A stretch of DNA of 64,000 bases from Streptosporangium subroseum (GCF_900188345.1 NZ_FZOD01000010.1:1-64000), one strand, 5' to 3'. Positions 50,559 through 59,605 are shown, counted from the first letter of the stretch. A program made the numbers and translations. Notes: generated by a model from the letters alone, not told the origin.

Positions 50559-51356
50559 CTAATCCTCGAGCTTGGTGGTTACCTTGCTCGCGGGGGGAGC
50601 CTTAATGGAGACCTTGGTGCCCCAGCTGGTGAAGCGGGTGTCGACGGTGATCGTCTTGCCTTCCCAGCCGGGACTGTCGAATATGCCCGTGACCGCGTGG
50701 GAAGTGGTCAGGCGCTGCGGGAGCCCGCCACGGTTCACCATGAGCTTGAAGGTCACCACGGTCTTGTCGCTCGCCCGGAGCGGCAAGGTGGCCCTGAACC
50801 AGGGGGAGACCTTGGCGAGCCTGCCGAAGGTGGTGGTGCCGGAATAGCTGATGCCCACCCGCTTGGCACCCTTGAGCAGAGACGCGAGGGTCGCCGGCTC
50901 GGCGACGTTCACGAGCTGGCCGAACCAGCCACTGATACCGCCGGTCATGCCTTTTTGCGCCTTGTACCAGGTCTTGCCCTCCGGCATGCTGTCGCCGTAG
51001 ATCCCGCCCGAGAGGTAGCTCGTGGTGCCGATCCGGATCGTCCGCGAGGGGGTGGACATGCCGGTCGGATCCAGGGCCGGCGGTTCGACGGATTCCATGG
51101 CGCCCTTCGAGCTGATGTCCGAGGCGACGATCCCGGTCTTGCCGAACTGGAAGGAGCCGATCCGCTGGAGATAGGGCTCGCTCCTGCCTTCCCAGGTCAC
51201 GGTGCTGCGGTCGCCGAACTCCATGCCCTTGCCCGCAGCGAACTGACTTTTCAACGCCTTGACCGGGTCCGCCGGAGCGGGAGCGGCCTGGGCCGGGGCG
51301 GCGGTTGCGAGCGTGACGGCTACGGCTGTCGAGATGCCTGCGATGAATCGCTTCAT
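50559..51356 (-). CDS. Secreted LppX/LolA-like protein of unknown function
   Basis: A 265-residue exported protein. The signal peptide (MKRFIAGISTAVAVTLATAAPAQA) is cut near residue 24. The mature part is rich in beta-strands (STVTWEGRSEPYLQRIGSFQF, RTIRIGTTSYLSGGIYGD, TWYKAQKG and KTVVTFKLMVNRGGLPQRL), the half-barrel pattern seen in LolA/LprG-type lipid-binding proteins. There is no lipobox cysteine, so it should be free or wall-associated. ATG 51356 starts the signal peptide. Single gene; its role is not known. Confidence 0.65.
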   Translation of the reverse strand: MKRFIAGISTAVAVTLATAAPAQAAPAPADPVKALKSQFAAGKGMEFGDRSTVTWEGRSEPYLQRIGSFQFGKTGIVASDISSKGAMESVEPPALDPTGMSTPSRTIRIGTTSYLSGGIYGDSMPEGKTWYKAQKGMTGGISGWFGQLVNVAEPATLASLLKGAKRVGISYSGTTTFGRLAKVSPWFRATLPLRASDKTVVTFKLMVNRGGLPQRLTTSHAVTGIFDSPGWEGKTITVDTRFTSWGTKVSIKAPPASKVTTKLED

Positions 51357-51407
51357 ATGGATTCCTTCGTCGCCCAGTACAGGAAAGAAGATCTTTTCTG
51401 ACCTTGA

Positions 51408-51566
51408 TCACAAGCACGTCTCGGGATGCGTCACCGAGCTTCCCCGTAGCACGTACACCGTGCTCACGCCGTCCCGCCGGAGGGACGCCTGTCCCGCGCC
51501 TTCCAGCAGTTCGTAGACGGTGGCACGGCAGAAGCACGTCGGGCCTTCACCCCGAGGTGTAGACAT
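51408..51566 (-). pseudogene. Relic of the small RATVYELLE partner gene of the regulator module
   Basis: A 52-codon frame reads MSTPRGEGPTCFCRATVYEL, then LEGAGQASLRR and VSTVYVLRGSS, and stops at 51408. The core CFCRATVYELLExAGQAxLRR matches the intact gene at 53.75 kb (DNA GTAGACGGTGGCACGGCAGA shared). Both the N- and C-terminal thirds differ from the intact copy, so I read it as a decayed copy. Confidence 0.6.
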
Positions 51567-51933
51567 CTTGAGTGCCAGATCGTAGAGATCTGGAGACCAA
51601 GGAGGGGGCTTCACCCCAGGATGTGGACGCCGGGGATGTGGGAGGAGACACCACAGCGGACGCCGGGAAACGACCGCGCAACGGAGTTCCGCGCACGACC
51701 GCCCCATGAAGGTTTCCCCTCGCTGGGCGAGTCGAAGCGGGTGCGCGGCGTGCACCCGCAAGTCCCGGCGAGATCGGCAGCGGTGAGGGTCGTCCGGGGC
51801 GGGCGAGCCACCGGTTCCCGTGCCTGCCGACCTCCCACGATTCTGGACCGTGACAGATGATCGTCGGCGAAAATTCCCCGCGGTGTCGGCTCGGTGTCGT
51901 CGAACGGTGGCCGTAAGCGGCGATAAATCCCTT
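51567..51933. other. Spacer with small hairpin and short repeats
   Basis: A perfect dyad CCAGATC-GTAGA-GATCTGG lies at 51575-51593, and the string GGCCTTCACCCCGAGG (51543-51557) recurs as GGCTTCACCCCAGG (51607-51620). The hairpin could terminate or attenuate a minus-strand transcript toward 51408. The right end (51860-51930) carries the leader of the phosphoesterase gene; no clear promoter hexamers were seen. Confidence 0.4.
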
Positions 51934-52920
51934 ATGCGAAAATCCCTGCTCGCCACAACCGTGATCGCCGCGGCCCTGGCCGCCGGTGCCGTCTCACCCG
52001 GCATCGCCGGCGCCGAATCCGTCCACACCGGCTCCCAGTCCGGCCACGGCTCCTCATTCACCTTCGCCCTGCTCGGTGACACCCCGTACGGCGAAGCCCA
52101 GGAAGCCGTGTTCCCCGCCCTGGTCAAGGACATCAACGCCGACCGGGACGTCAAACTGGTCCTGCACGCGGGCGACGTCAAGAGCGGCTCGACCTCCTGT
52201 GAAGACGCGCACTTGACCGCGACGGCGAAGCAGTACCAGACCTTCGAAGACCCATTCGTGCTGACCCCCGGCGACAACGACTGGACCGACTGTCACCGCG
52301 CCGCGGCAGGTGGCTTCATGCCGACCGAGCGGCTCGACGCGGTCCGCCGGATCTTCTACCCGGTCGCCGGCCGTACCCTCGGCATGCACCCGATGAAGGT
52401 GGACACCCAGGCCCGCGACCGGCGCCACCGCGACTACGTGGAGAACGTGCTCTTCACCGAGAAGAAGGTCGTCTTCGCCACGGTGCACGTGGTCGGCAGC
52501 GCGAACGGCCTGGCCCCGTGGGGCGAGCTGCCCGGCGGGGACCAGCCGGAGCCGCGGCTGGCGGAGTACGAGGCGCGGAAGGCCGCCGCGCTCGACTGGA
52601 TCGACAAGGCCTTCGACACCGCCCGGCGCACCCACGCCCCCGGCGTCATCCTCATGCTGCAGGCCGAGCCCACGCAGAGCGCGGGGTTCACCGAAATCCG
52701 CGAGCGCATTGTCGAGCGCTCCCGCGCGTACGGCAAGCCGGTGCTGCTCGTGCACGGTGACGAGCACGTCCAGGAGTCGGAGCCGAACTACGCGGGCGTG
52801 CCCAACCTGACCCGGCTGGAGACGTTCGGGGATACCGCCAACCAGTGGCTGACCGTGACCGTCGAGCCGAAGTCGGCCAAGGTCTTCTCCTGGAAGCAGC
52901 GGACCGTACCGGCCAGCTGA
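51934..52920 (+). CDS. Secreted calcineurin-like metallophosphoesterase
   Basis: A 328-residue exported phosphoesterase. A signal peptide (RKSLLATTVIAAALAAGAVSPGIAGA) is followed by the metallophosphatase blocks FALLGDTPYG, LVLHAGDVKSGS, TPGDNDWTDC and LLVHGDEHVQ, giving the usual dinuclear metal site (Asp, Asp, Asn, His). The role could be release of phosphate from organic esters outside the cell. ATG 51934 is chosen because the signal peptide starts there; the longer frame upstream is not conserved. It ends in a bidirectional terminator at 53062-53099. Confidence 0.87.
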   Translation: MRKSLLATTVIAAALAAGAVSPGIAGAESVHTGSQSGHGSSFTFALLGDTPYGEAQEAVFPALVKDINADRDVKLVLHAGDVKSGSTSCEDAHLTATAKQYQTFEDPFVLTPGDNDWTDCHRAAAGGFMPTERLDAVRRIFYPVAGRTLGMHPMKVDTQARDRRHRDYVENVLFTEKKVVFATVHVVGSANGLAPWGELPGGDQPEPRLAEYEARKAAALDWIDKAFDTARRTHAPGVILMLQAEPTQSAGFTEIRERIVERSRAYGKPVLLVHGDEHVQESEPNYAGVPNLTRLETFGDTANQWLTVTVEPKSAKVFSWKQRTVPAS

Positions 52921-53061
52921 GCGCGGCGCCGACCGGCTGACGCCCCTTCCCCTACGTAGAAGCCCATCGACGCGGCCGAGGGCTCGGCCGCCGCCAAAGC
53001 CCGCCGCCAGCGCCTCCTGAGTGTCTACGTTCCTTGGTCGGTGTTGGCTCCGTCTCGTCCA

Positions 53062-53099
53062 GGACTTGGTGAGAGTGCTGGGGCACTCTCACCAAGTCC
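53062..53099. terminator. Perfect bidirectional terminator hairpin
   Basis: A 17-base perfect stem (GGACTTGGTGAGAGTGC with its complement GCACTCTCACCAAGTCC) and a TGGG loop lies between two convergent genes (phosphoesterase, ending 52920, and the ATPase gene, ending 53110). Confidence 0.85.
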
Positions 53100-53109
53100 G
53101 TCTGAGCTT

Positions 53110-53619
53110 TTAGCCGGAGGAAGTGAGTTCGAACCAGACGACGGTGCCGATGGAGTCGCGGTGGAATCCCCAGCGGGTGGCGAGGGTGTTGACGAGGGCG
53201 AGTCCGCGGCCTCCGGTGGCGTACGGTCCCGTGGTCTTGGGGAAGGGGATGTCCGAGGAGCCGGGGTCTTGGACGGTGATGAGTACGCCGTTGAGGACGA
53301 AGGTCAGCGTGATGAGGAATTCCTGGGGTCTGTCGGCTGGTCCGGTGGGGTGTTCGATGGCGTTGGTGGCGAGTTCGCTGGTGAGGAGCATGGCGTCGTC
53401 GCGACAGGGATGGTCGTCGCCGAGGAGTTCGGCGACGAAGGTGCGTGCGGGTCTGACCTGGCTGGGTGTGGCGGCGAAGCACTGAGAGATCATGGGCGCC
53501 TGTCCCAGGCGCGGTGGCCACATCCTGTCGGGATGAGCCGGGCCGGTGGTGTTGGTGGTCATCGGTCGGAATCGATCAGTGAACGCGCCGACGAGCAGGG
53601 ACAGCAGTCGCGCCGCCAT
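53110..53619 (-). CDS. Anti-sigma-like ATP-binding protein (HATPase_c, RsbW type)
   Basis: A 169-residue GHKL ATPase of the RsbW/SpoIIAB class that in actinobacteria pairs with XRE regulators. The N box is LLTSELATNAIEH, the G1 box ITVQDPGSSD, and the G2 box GGRGLALVNTLATRWGF. Such proteins bind ATP and usually a sigma factor or antagonist. I start at ATG 53619 because GAGGGAG lies just upstream; the first ~45 residues (hydrophobic LLSLLVGAF, then AHPDRMWPPRLGQ) are not part of the fold. It is last in a minus-strand group with two small genes. Confidence 0.88.
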   Translation of the reverse strand: MAARLLSLLVGAFTDRFRPMTTNTTGPAHPDRMWPPRLGQAPMISQCFAATPSQVRPARTFVAELLGDDHPCRDDAMLLTSELATNAIEHPTGPADRPQEFLITLTFVLNGVLITVQDPGSSDIPFPKTTGPYATGGRGLALVNTLATRWGFHRDSIGTVVWFELTSSG

Positions 53620-53744
53620 CGTTGTCACTCCCTCAATCGTCTTCTACAGCGTTCTCGGTTGGCTCAGCCAGATCCTCTGCGGCAAGCGACAGATGTTGCC
53701 GGAGGCGTGTTCGAAGGCGTCTTCCTTCCAGATCCCACGCTGAT

Positions 53745-54035
53745 CTACCGGGTTCTTCCGGTCAGCAGCGCCGTCCAGATCGTCCGAGCTTCGTTGATCG
53801 GCCGGACCGAGGTTTCGTGTACCTCGTGTCTGCCGTCGAGCTGGACGGTTCGCCGGAGGAACGCCTGTCCTGCGCTTTCCAATAATTCGTAGACGGTGGC
53901 ACGGCAGAAGCACGTCCAGGCCACCGGCCGCGCCCGCTCCAGCGCCTGGTACGGGCGCCGCCACTCCAGCCGTACGTGATCTCGCTGGGCCATCGCCACG
54001 TGCGGACTCACGCACTCGTCAGGCAGGATCACCAC
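53745..54035 (-). CDS. Small protein with RATVYELLE core (regulator module partner)
   Basis: A 96-residue protein. The core WTCFCRATVYELLESAGQAFLRRT and end EARTIWTALLTGRTR match a family of small actinobacterial proteins found beside XRE regulators; no function is known. It overlaps the upstream small gene by 17 bases and so is translationally coupled. The start may be GTG 54035 or the next GTG. A decayed copy lies at 51.4 kb. Confidence 0.65.
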   Translation of the reverse strand: MVILPDECVSPHVAMAQRDHVRLEWRRPYQALERARPVAWTCFCRATVYELLESAGQAFLRRTVQLDGRHEVHETSVRPINEARTIWTALLTGRTR

Positions 54036-54354
54036 GCGCCCCCGCCATCAGTTCGGGCAGCGGATGCGCTGCGCGGAGGTCGGCGTACCGCAACGCGATC
54101 CGTCGCGCCGCACGCTGGGGGTCCGTTACCGGCTGCCAGGCGTAGACGAACCGGTGGCGGGGACCGTCCCATCCGGTGCGCCACCAGAACCGCTCACCGT
54201 CACACCAGACCACCAGTCCCACCCAGACCGACACCAACGCCAGCCCGTAACCGTCGTGCACGTCGGAGACGATTCCCTCTTCCTGCAGAGCGCGTTGCAG
54301 CAGCTCAGCCGCCTGGCAGGGATCCGTCGTGACCATGGGTGGTTCGCCTGACAT
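54019..54354 (-). CDS. Small protein of unknown function, first gene of the regulator module
   Basis: A 111-residue soluble protein (MSGEPPMVTTDPCQAAELLQ... WVGLVVWCDGERFWWRTGWD). A helix is followed by three strands with aromatic residues, possibly a small alpha/beta fold; no family I can name. The ATG at 54354 has GGAG upstream and lies at the edge of a divergent promoter shared with the XRE regulator gene. The start region is copied in diverged form at 31.45 kb. Confidence 0.6.
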   Translation of the reverse strand: MSGEPPMVTTDPCQAAELLQRALQEEGIVSDVHDGYGLALVSVWVGLVVWCDGERFWWRTGWDGPRHRFVYAWQPVTDPQRAARRIALRYADLRAAHPLPELMAGARGDPA

Positions 54355-54550
54355 GGCTTCTCCAGGTGAGATCGGGTGCGCTTCCTCATGCGGTGTCGTG
54401 CGAGTCGTCCCGTGCGTCCAGACGCGGCGACAGATGGTTGTCGACTCATGGCACCCATCTCTAGTGAGCGGGCTTTCTCAAGGTGCTGACAGCAGACCGC
54501 ATGGCCTGATTTGCTCGCAACGAACAGCAAAAACGACGCGAGGTGCGCGC
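54355..54550. promoter_or_regulatory. Divergent control region of the XRE regulator module
   Basis: A 196-base spacer between the small-gene operon and the XRE gene, with similarity over its left ~100 bases to 31454-31560. The right half has lower GC around 54500-54540 (GATTTGCTCGCAACGAACAG), where the XRE promoter probably lies. No exact operator dyad could be defined. Confidence 0.45.
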
Positions 54551-55831
54551 ATGACCACGGAGAGAAAGCGAGGTCCCGGGCGACCGGCCAAGGACCTCGA
54601 TCCCGGCATGTCATTGCGCGCCGCCCTGGGCGCCAGGATGCGCGAGCTGCGCAAGGGACGCTCGCTGACGTTGATGGAGCTCGGTGAGCTGACTGGATAC
54701 TCCTGGCAACACCTCGGCGCGGTCGAACGAGGAACGGTCGCCCCCTCGGAGTCAGTGATCGTCGCGTGTGACACCGCGCTCGGCGCGGGCGGCGTGCTGA
54801 AGGGCATGTTCCCCGGAGTCATCCGCGAGCAGGCGCACCTCCGCCACAGCGGCGAGGCCGCACGCAGATCCAGCCCGGAGGCGCCGGATTCCGAGGTCGA
54901 CTGGGGACGGCTCAGCGCCTGCGGCAAACGCGCTTCCGTACTGACCTCCGCAGTGGTGGACGACATCGAAATGATCACCATGCATCAGCGCCGCCTCTAC
55001 CACGAGCTGACATCGACCCAGATGCTCGTCCCGGTCGACGGCCACCTCGGCCTCCTGCTCTCTCTCCTGGAGACGCCCGCACCGGATCGGCTACGACGAC
55101 GCATCGCCTCCGCGGCCGGGGAAGCCGCCGGGTTCTCGGCATGGATCTGGTTCGACCTCGGTGACCACTTCAAGATGGGACACCGGTACGACACCGCGCT
55201 GAACGCTCTCGGAGAAGCCGGCGACAGAGGATTGCGGTCCTACATCAGCGCCTACCGGGCGGTCACCGCCGACGCGGCCGGGCGGGCTGACGAAGCCGTC
55301 CGCCACGCTTCAACCGCCTTGGACACGGCCGATCGTTCCGTCACCCGAGTGACGAAATCATGGCTCCATGCCGTGAACGCCACCGCCCGCGCTCATGCGG
55401 GCGACAGCCGTACCGCACTCGCCGAGCTCGGCCAGGCGCATGGAGCCCTGGAGCAGGCCGGCGGTGAGCGTGACGAGTGGATGTACGACTTCGACCACGA
55501 GCGGCTTCTGGGTTACGAGGGCAACTGCCTGCTGGAACTCGGCCAGTACGCCCAGGCCGCCCGCTCCTTCGAACACGCTCTCCGCGGTGCCCCCGCCACG
55601 TGCGTCCGCCGACGAGCGGAGATCAGCGTGGACCTGGCACAGGCACGCCTCGGGGAAGGTGAAACGACTGAAGCCGTACGGCTGGCGCGAGAGGCGATCG
55701 CCGTGTTCGCCCGGCGAGGATCCACCTCGGGCATGTCCCGGGTGCGGCGGCTCCGTGACCGGATGACGGAGCAGCGCCAGGACGTGGCGGTTCGCGAGTT
55801 GGATGATTTCGTCCGAACATGGCAAGAGTGA
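54551..55831 (+). CDS. XRE family regulator with TPR-like C-terminal region
   Basis: A 426-residue regulator. The helix-turn-helix (LGARMRELRKGRSLTLMELGELTGYSWQHLGAVERGTVAPSESVI) is of the XRE/Cro type. After a variable region come several TPR-like helical pairs (about 190-400, e.g. DEAVRHASTALDTADRSV, GYEGNCLLELGQYAQAARSFEHAL). Such proteins respond to peptides or partner proteins in actinomycetes and control development or secondary metabolism. The ATG at 54551 comes after GCGCGC with no strong ribosome site. The end overlaps the S9 peptidase start by 13 bases. Confidence 0.88.
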   Translation: MTTERKRGPGRPAKDLDPGMSLRAALGARMRELRKGRSLTLMELGELTGYSWQHLGAVERGTVAPSESVIVACDTALGAGGVLKGMFPGVIREQAHLRHSGEAARRSSPEAPDSEVDWGRLSACGKRASVLTSAVVDDIEMITMHQRRLYHELTSTQMLVPVDGHLGLLLSLLETPAPDRLRRRIASAAGEAAGFSAWIWFDLGDHFKMGHRYDTALNALGEAGDRGLRSYISAYRAVTADAAGRADEAVRHASTALDTADRSVTRVTKSWLHAVNATARAHAGDSRTALAELGQAHGALEQAGGERDEWMYDFDHERLLGYEGNCLLELGQYAQAARSFEHALRGAPATCVRRRAEISVDLAQARLGEGETTEAVRLAREAIAVFARRGSTSGMSRVRRLRDRMTEQRQDVAVRELDDFVRTWQE

Positions 55832-57615
55832 GCCCTATCCCGGCCGAACTCGTCGCCCGCGCCACCGTGTCCTACGACGCCGTCCAGGCGGTCGGCGAGA
55901 CCGTCTACTGGATCGAGGGGCGGCCGAGCGGGGACGTGCTCGTGCGCTGGACCGCCGCTGATAGCTCTCGGGACGTGCTGCCGGAGGGCTTCCATGTCGC
56001 CTCCTACGTGCACGAGTACGGCGGAGGCGCCTATTTGGCCACCGAGCGGGACCTCTGGTTCTGCAATGCCGACGACCAGCGGATCTACCGCGTGAGCGAT
56101 GGCCTGGATCCCGTACTGGTGACGCCTGCTCCCGTCTCACCGGGCGCCCTGCGCTATGCCGATCTGCGCCTACTGCCGGGCAGCGGTCAGTTGATCTGCG
56201 TCCGGGAGCGACACGAAGACGACAGGTCCGTCCACAATGAGCTCGTCATCCTGCCGGGCGACGGCTCGGCCGAGCCGCGGGTTATCGCGTCCGGTGACGA
56301 CTTCTACATGTCGCCTGAGCCCAGCCCCGATGGGATGCGGCTGGCCTGGGTGTCATGGAACGCGCCGCTCATGCCGTGGGACGGCTCCTGCCTGTGGGTG
56401 GCGGACATCCAGTCTGACGGATCGCTTGTTGACCTTCGGCTCGTCGCGGGGGGTGAGGAGGAGTCGGTATGCCAGCCGCGGTGGAGCCCGGACGGCGTGC
56501 TGCACCTCGTCTCGGACCGCTCCGGCTGGTGGAACCTCTACGCCTGGCGTGATGATCACCTCGACCCGGTGATCACGGGGGAGTTCGAGGTCGCGGCGGC
56601 TCCCTGGGAGTTCGGCTACCGGACCTACGCGTTCCGGGATGCCCAGGTCGTGGCCGTCATCCAGCAGGGGCCTCAGCATCATCTGGCGGTGAGGAATCCT
56701 GATGGTGCCCTCGAACGTCTGGCTCTGCCGTTCACCTCAATCAAGCCCTACCTGGCCATGGCAGGCCGGAGCATCGCCTTCATTGGATCCAGCCCAGCCC
56801 AATTGCCCGCGGTAATGCTGGCCGAGCTGGATGGTTCCACCCGGGAGCTCGCCTCAGCCGACCTTGCTCTGGATCCGGCCTCGCTCGTCCGGCCCGAACC
56901 CTTCGTTTTCAGCACTCGTGACGGAGCTGAAGCGTATGGCCTGTACTACCCGCCGCTGGAGGCGAGAGGCCAGCCGCCACCGCTGCTCGTGCGGGCTCAT
57001 CCGGGGCCGACGGCGAACTGGCCGCTGCGGCTGGACCTTCATGCGCAGTACTTCACGAGCCGAGGCTTCGCCGTCGCCGACATCGACTACCGGGGCAGCA
57101 TTGGGTATGGCCGCGCGTATCGGCTTCAGCTTCGAGGGAGATGGGGAACAGCCGACGCCACCGACTGCGCGGATGCGGCTCTTCACCTGGCGGCTACCGG
57201 TCGTGCGGATCTCCAGCGAATGGCCATCTGGGGTGCCAGTGCTGGCGGCTACACCGTTCTATGTGCTCTGGCGACGAGCGATGTGTTCGCGGTGGGAATC
57301 GCCAGGTCCGCCGTAGTCGACCTCGAGACCTGGAGCGCAGTCGCACCGAAGTTCCAGGCTCATCATGCTGAACTGCTTCACAGAGAGCATTCCCGTGGAG
57401 TAAGCGAATCTGAAACCGAGGTCCGGCGTCCGCTCCTTCTGGTTCACGGAGGCGATGATCGCGTTGCCCCCCTGAACCAAGTCGAGACCCTTGCCCAGCG
57501 CTTAGGCCGTGTCTCACATCTGCTCGTCGTTCCCAAGGCAGGGCACACCGTGCGAAATTCCTCTGACGTCCGTTACATTCTCCGCCTGGAGCTCGAGCAC
57601 CTTCGGTCGATGTAG
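55819..57615 (+). CDS. Prolyl oligopeptidase family (S9) serine peptidase
   Basis: A 598-residue S9C-type peptidase. The N-terminal part (1-355) is a beta-propeller (VSYDAVQAVGETVYWIEG, PDGMRLAWVSW, RWSPDGVLHLVSDRSGWWNLY). The C-terminal alpha/beta hydrolase holds S474 (WGASAGGY), D546/D547 (GGDDRVAP) and H576 (PKAGHTV). It cuts short peptides in the cytoplasm. There is no signal peptide. The ATG at 55819 lies inside the end of the XRE gene, so the two are co-translated. It could process a peptide signal read by the TPR region of the XRE protein; this is inference from position. Confidence 0.92.
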   Translation: MARVSPIPAELVARATVSYDAVQAVGETVYWIEGRPSGDVLVRWTAADSSRDVLPEGFHVASYVHEYGGGAYLATERDLWFCNADDQRIYRVSDGLDPVLVTPAPVSPGALRYADLRLLPGSGQLICVRERHEDDRSVHNELVILPGDGSAEPRVIASGDDFYMSPEPSPDGMRLAWVSWNAPLMPWDGSCLWVADIQSDGSLVDLRLVAGGEEESVCQPRWSPDGVLHLVSDRSGWWNLYAWRDDHLDPVITGEFEVAAAPWEFGYRTYAFRDAQVVAVIQQGPQHHLAVRNPDGALERLALPFTSIKPYLAMAGRSIAFIGSSPAQLPAVMLAELDGSTRELASADLALDPASLVRPEPFVFSTRDGAEAYGLYYPPLEARGQPPPLLVRAHPGPTANWPLRLDLHAQYFTSRGFAVADIDYRGSIGYGRAYRLQLRGRWGTADATDCADAALHLAATGRADLQRMAIWGASAGGYTVLCALATSDVFAVGIARSAVVDLETWSAVAPKFQAHHAELLHREHSRGVSESETEVRRPLLLVHGGDDRVAPLNQVETLAQRLGRVSHLLVVPKAGHTVRNSSDVRYILRLELEHLRSM

Positions 57616-57909
57616 GCAACATCCATTGGAGAAGCACGGCAGCTTTCAGATGGACTGCCGGTGCTGAAGGCCGGTCGTTCGGTCAAGCAGGTCGCGCATA
57701 GCGGCCCCCGAAATCATCTCCCATTGGATACGGGTCCGGCTATCACATCGACACCATTGGCCAGTGGGAGCACGGCCAATTTCTTGGCTTCCTCGTCGTC
57801 GACTCTGCCGAGCGTTCGTCGATGCCGTGCAGGATCGGCCGGGGATTGGCTTGACCCCCTCCCCGGCCTTACCTCAAGATAATCACCATCTGACCCCTTC
57901 CGGTACGGC
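57616..57909. other. Spacer between S9 peptidase and HNH gene
   Basis: About 294 bases between convergent genes. A plus-strand frame of 73 codons starts at 57661 but has no relative and no ribosome site. From here to the right end the DNA has visibly lower GC and fewer G/C third positions than the rest of the window, which would mark the start of an acquired island. Confidence 0.4.
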
Positions 57910-58713
57910 TTACTGTATGTTCTCTCGCCCTTGAACTATGTCGCGAAGAGTCTGAACTAGTTCTTCGCGTTCGGTGGCAGAGAGCCGTCGTGTACGGTCA
58001 TACGCCGTATCCACTCGGTTTCTGATGCGTTGCTTAGCCTGTAGCCAGGAAAGAAGCGTCTCCAAGTCTTGTTTACGGAAGCGTCTCACTTCCGGGAGGA
58101 GTGCCGCCAGTGTTTCGGGGATTCCTAACTCATTCCGTACAGGTTCGTTGCACCGTTTGCATTCAGTCTGAAGGTTATCGAGTTCAACTGAGCCGCCGAG
58201 ATTACGTGCAATCCGATGTCCAATAGTCAGAACCGCTTTCGCGTTAGACTCGTCTGGATACGGCTCCTGGCTAGCCACACCACACACGACACAGCGCCGG
58301 TCATCGCGGTCAAACACGCGGCGTCGATCCCCATCTGACACCGCATCACTCTTTGGCCTCGGTCCAAGGCCCGGATGCCATCCCTTCACTTCCAGCCGGT
58401 AGGTACCGACGGGCAGGGTTCGATCATCGGCGTTGGACGGGATTCGCCAGCCGTCTGGCCTGAGATTCCGCAGGCGACGGTTCAAATGCTCTGCGTTGTT
58501 GGGAACGTCTTCGCCGAGTGCTCGGCGAAGGTCTCCCATAGTGAATGTGCCCCACTCTTCGACGTTGAACGTCAGCCAAGCAGCAAGCTTTTGCTCGTCA
58601 CCGAACGTGCGGCGCGTCCCTGGCGCGAATTTTAGACGCCACCACAGTTCGCCGCTAGGGGCGTAGGCCTGAGGAGGGTAGGGGTGGCCGTCGGCCGTGT
58701 TGTCCGTGGTCAT
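57910..58713 (-). CDS. HNH endonuclease (restriction type)
   Basis: A 267-residue protein. The N-terminal part (LAAWLTFNVEEWGTFTMGDLRRALGEDVPNNAEHLNRRLRNLRPDGW) is a helical DNA-binding-like region. The C-terminal HNH nuclease reads RRCVVCGVA, then LTIGHRIARNLGGSVELDNLQTECKRCNEPV, with a CxxC pair on each side to hold zinc and the H of IGHR as general base. It stands beside a Vsr/5-methylcytosine methyltransferase pair and is probably its restriction enzyme. Start ATG 58713; base composition is lower in GC than the housekeeping part of the window. Confidence 0.85.
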   Translation of the reverse strand: MTTDNTADGHPYPPQAYAPSGELWWRLKFAPGTRRTFGDEQKLAAWLTFNVEEWGTFTMGDLRRALGEDVPNNAEHLNRRLRNLRPDGWRIPSNADDRTLPVGTYRLEVKGWHPGLGPRPKSDAVSDGDRRRVFDRDDRRCVVCGVASQEPYPDESNAKAVLTIGHRIARNLGGSVELDNLQTECKRCNEPVRNELGIPETLAALLPEVRRFRKQDLETLLSWLQAKQRIRNRVDTAYDRTRRLSATEREELVQTLRDIVQGRENIQ

Positions 58714-59007
58714 ACGGAACTTTTTAGTCTGTCCGCGCAGCCATGCACAAATCACATCTAATCACAGAAAATTACATGTTAACCAGACGGGGGTCTCAGC
58801 ACGTGTTCGCTGATCCAAGCGCCAAAGCTCGGCTAGAGCTGAGTGTGATAGGGAGTGACGACGATAACGCCCGAACATGTACATTTAGTCCGAAAAGTCA
58901 CGGTTGAGGCGAGGTGTGAACAGTATGTATGTCGCGGGCTGTGACTTCCTTGAAGTTGTTGTCGACTACTCATAGTCGTTCAAAAGTCGCCAACGGTGAC
59001 ATTGTCG
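58714..59007. promoter_or_regulatory. AT-rich promoter zone of the HNH gene
   Basis: The segment 58740-58960 is the most AT-rich part of the region (CACATCTAATCACAGAAAAT, TAGTCGACAACAAC). It should hold the HNH promoter on the minus strand. No dyad typical of a C-protein operator was found. At its right end the sequence passes into the IS110 fragment. Confidence 0.4.
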
Positions 59008-59605
59008 CGAGTGCCACCCGGCCTTTCTGGACCTGTTTGCCGGTCAAGACGGTGGGGTGACCTGCCGTGAAGCCCGCGCCATCTTGGCCATCGCTCCCAC
59101 TCCCCAAGCCGCCGCCGCGCCCACCCCACCCCAGATCCGCGCTGCCCTGGCCGACAGCGGACGCGTCTACCACTTGGACACCTGGACCGAGAAGATCCAT
59201 GCCGGGCTGCGCGTCCCGCACTTGCGCCAACCCGCACCCGTCGAAGAGGCCTTCGGCCGCCACTCCATCGCTTTACTGGCCATCCTGGACGCGATCTGCG
59301 CAGCAGCCGCCGCGTTTCACGAGGCGACCGTCACCGCCTTCCGCTCCCATCCCGAACACCCAATCATCACCAGCTTCCCCAGGCTTGGAGACCTGACCGG
59401 AGCGCGGCTGCTGGCCGAGATCGGCGATGACCGCACCCGGTTCGCCGACGCACGAGCGATCAAGGCCTACGCCGGCGCCGCGCCAGTCACCCGGGCCAGT
59501 GGACGCAGCCATGCCGTGGTGCACCGCCGCGTCAAGAACCGCTGCCTAGCCGCTGTCGGATACGTATGGGCCTTCGCCGCCGGGGCCGCGAGGATCAGCA
59601 CATAG
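59008..59605 (+). pseudogene. Fragment of an IS110-family transposase
   Basis: The frame reads HPAFLDLFAGQDGGVTCREA, continues with ARAILAIAPTPQAAA and later SFPRLGDLTGARLLAEIGDD, RFADARAIKAYAG, APVTRASGRS and HAVVHRRVKNRCLA, then a stop at 59603-59605. These are the C-terminal (transposase_20) landmarks of IS110 enzymes, where the serine motif sits. The N-terminal DEDD half and the final ~30 residues are missing, and no IS ends are visible. It is a dead insertion between the HNH and Vsr genes. Confidence 0.85.
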
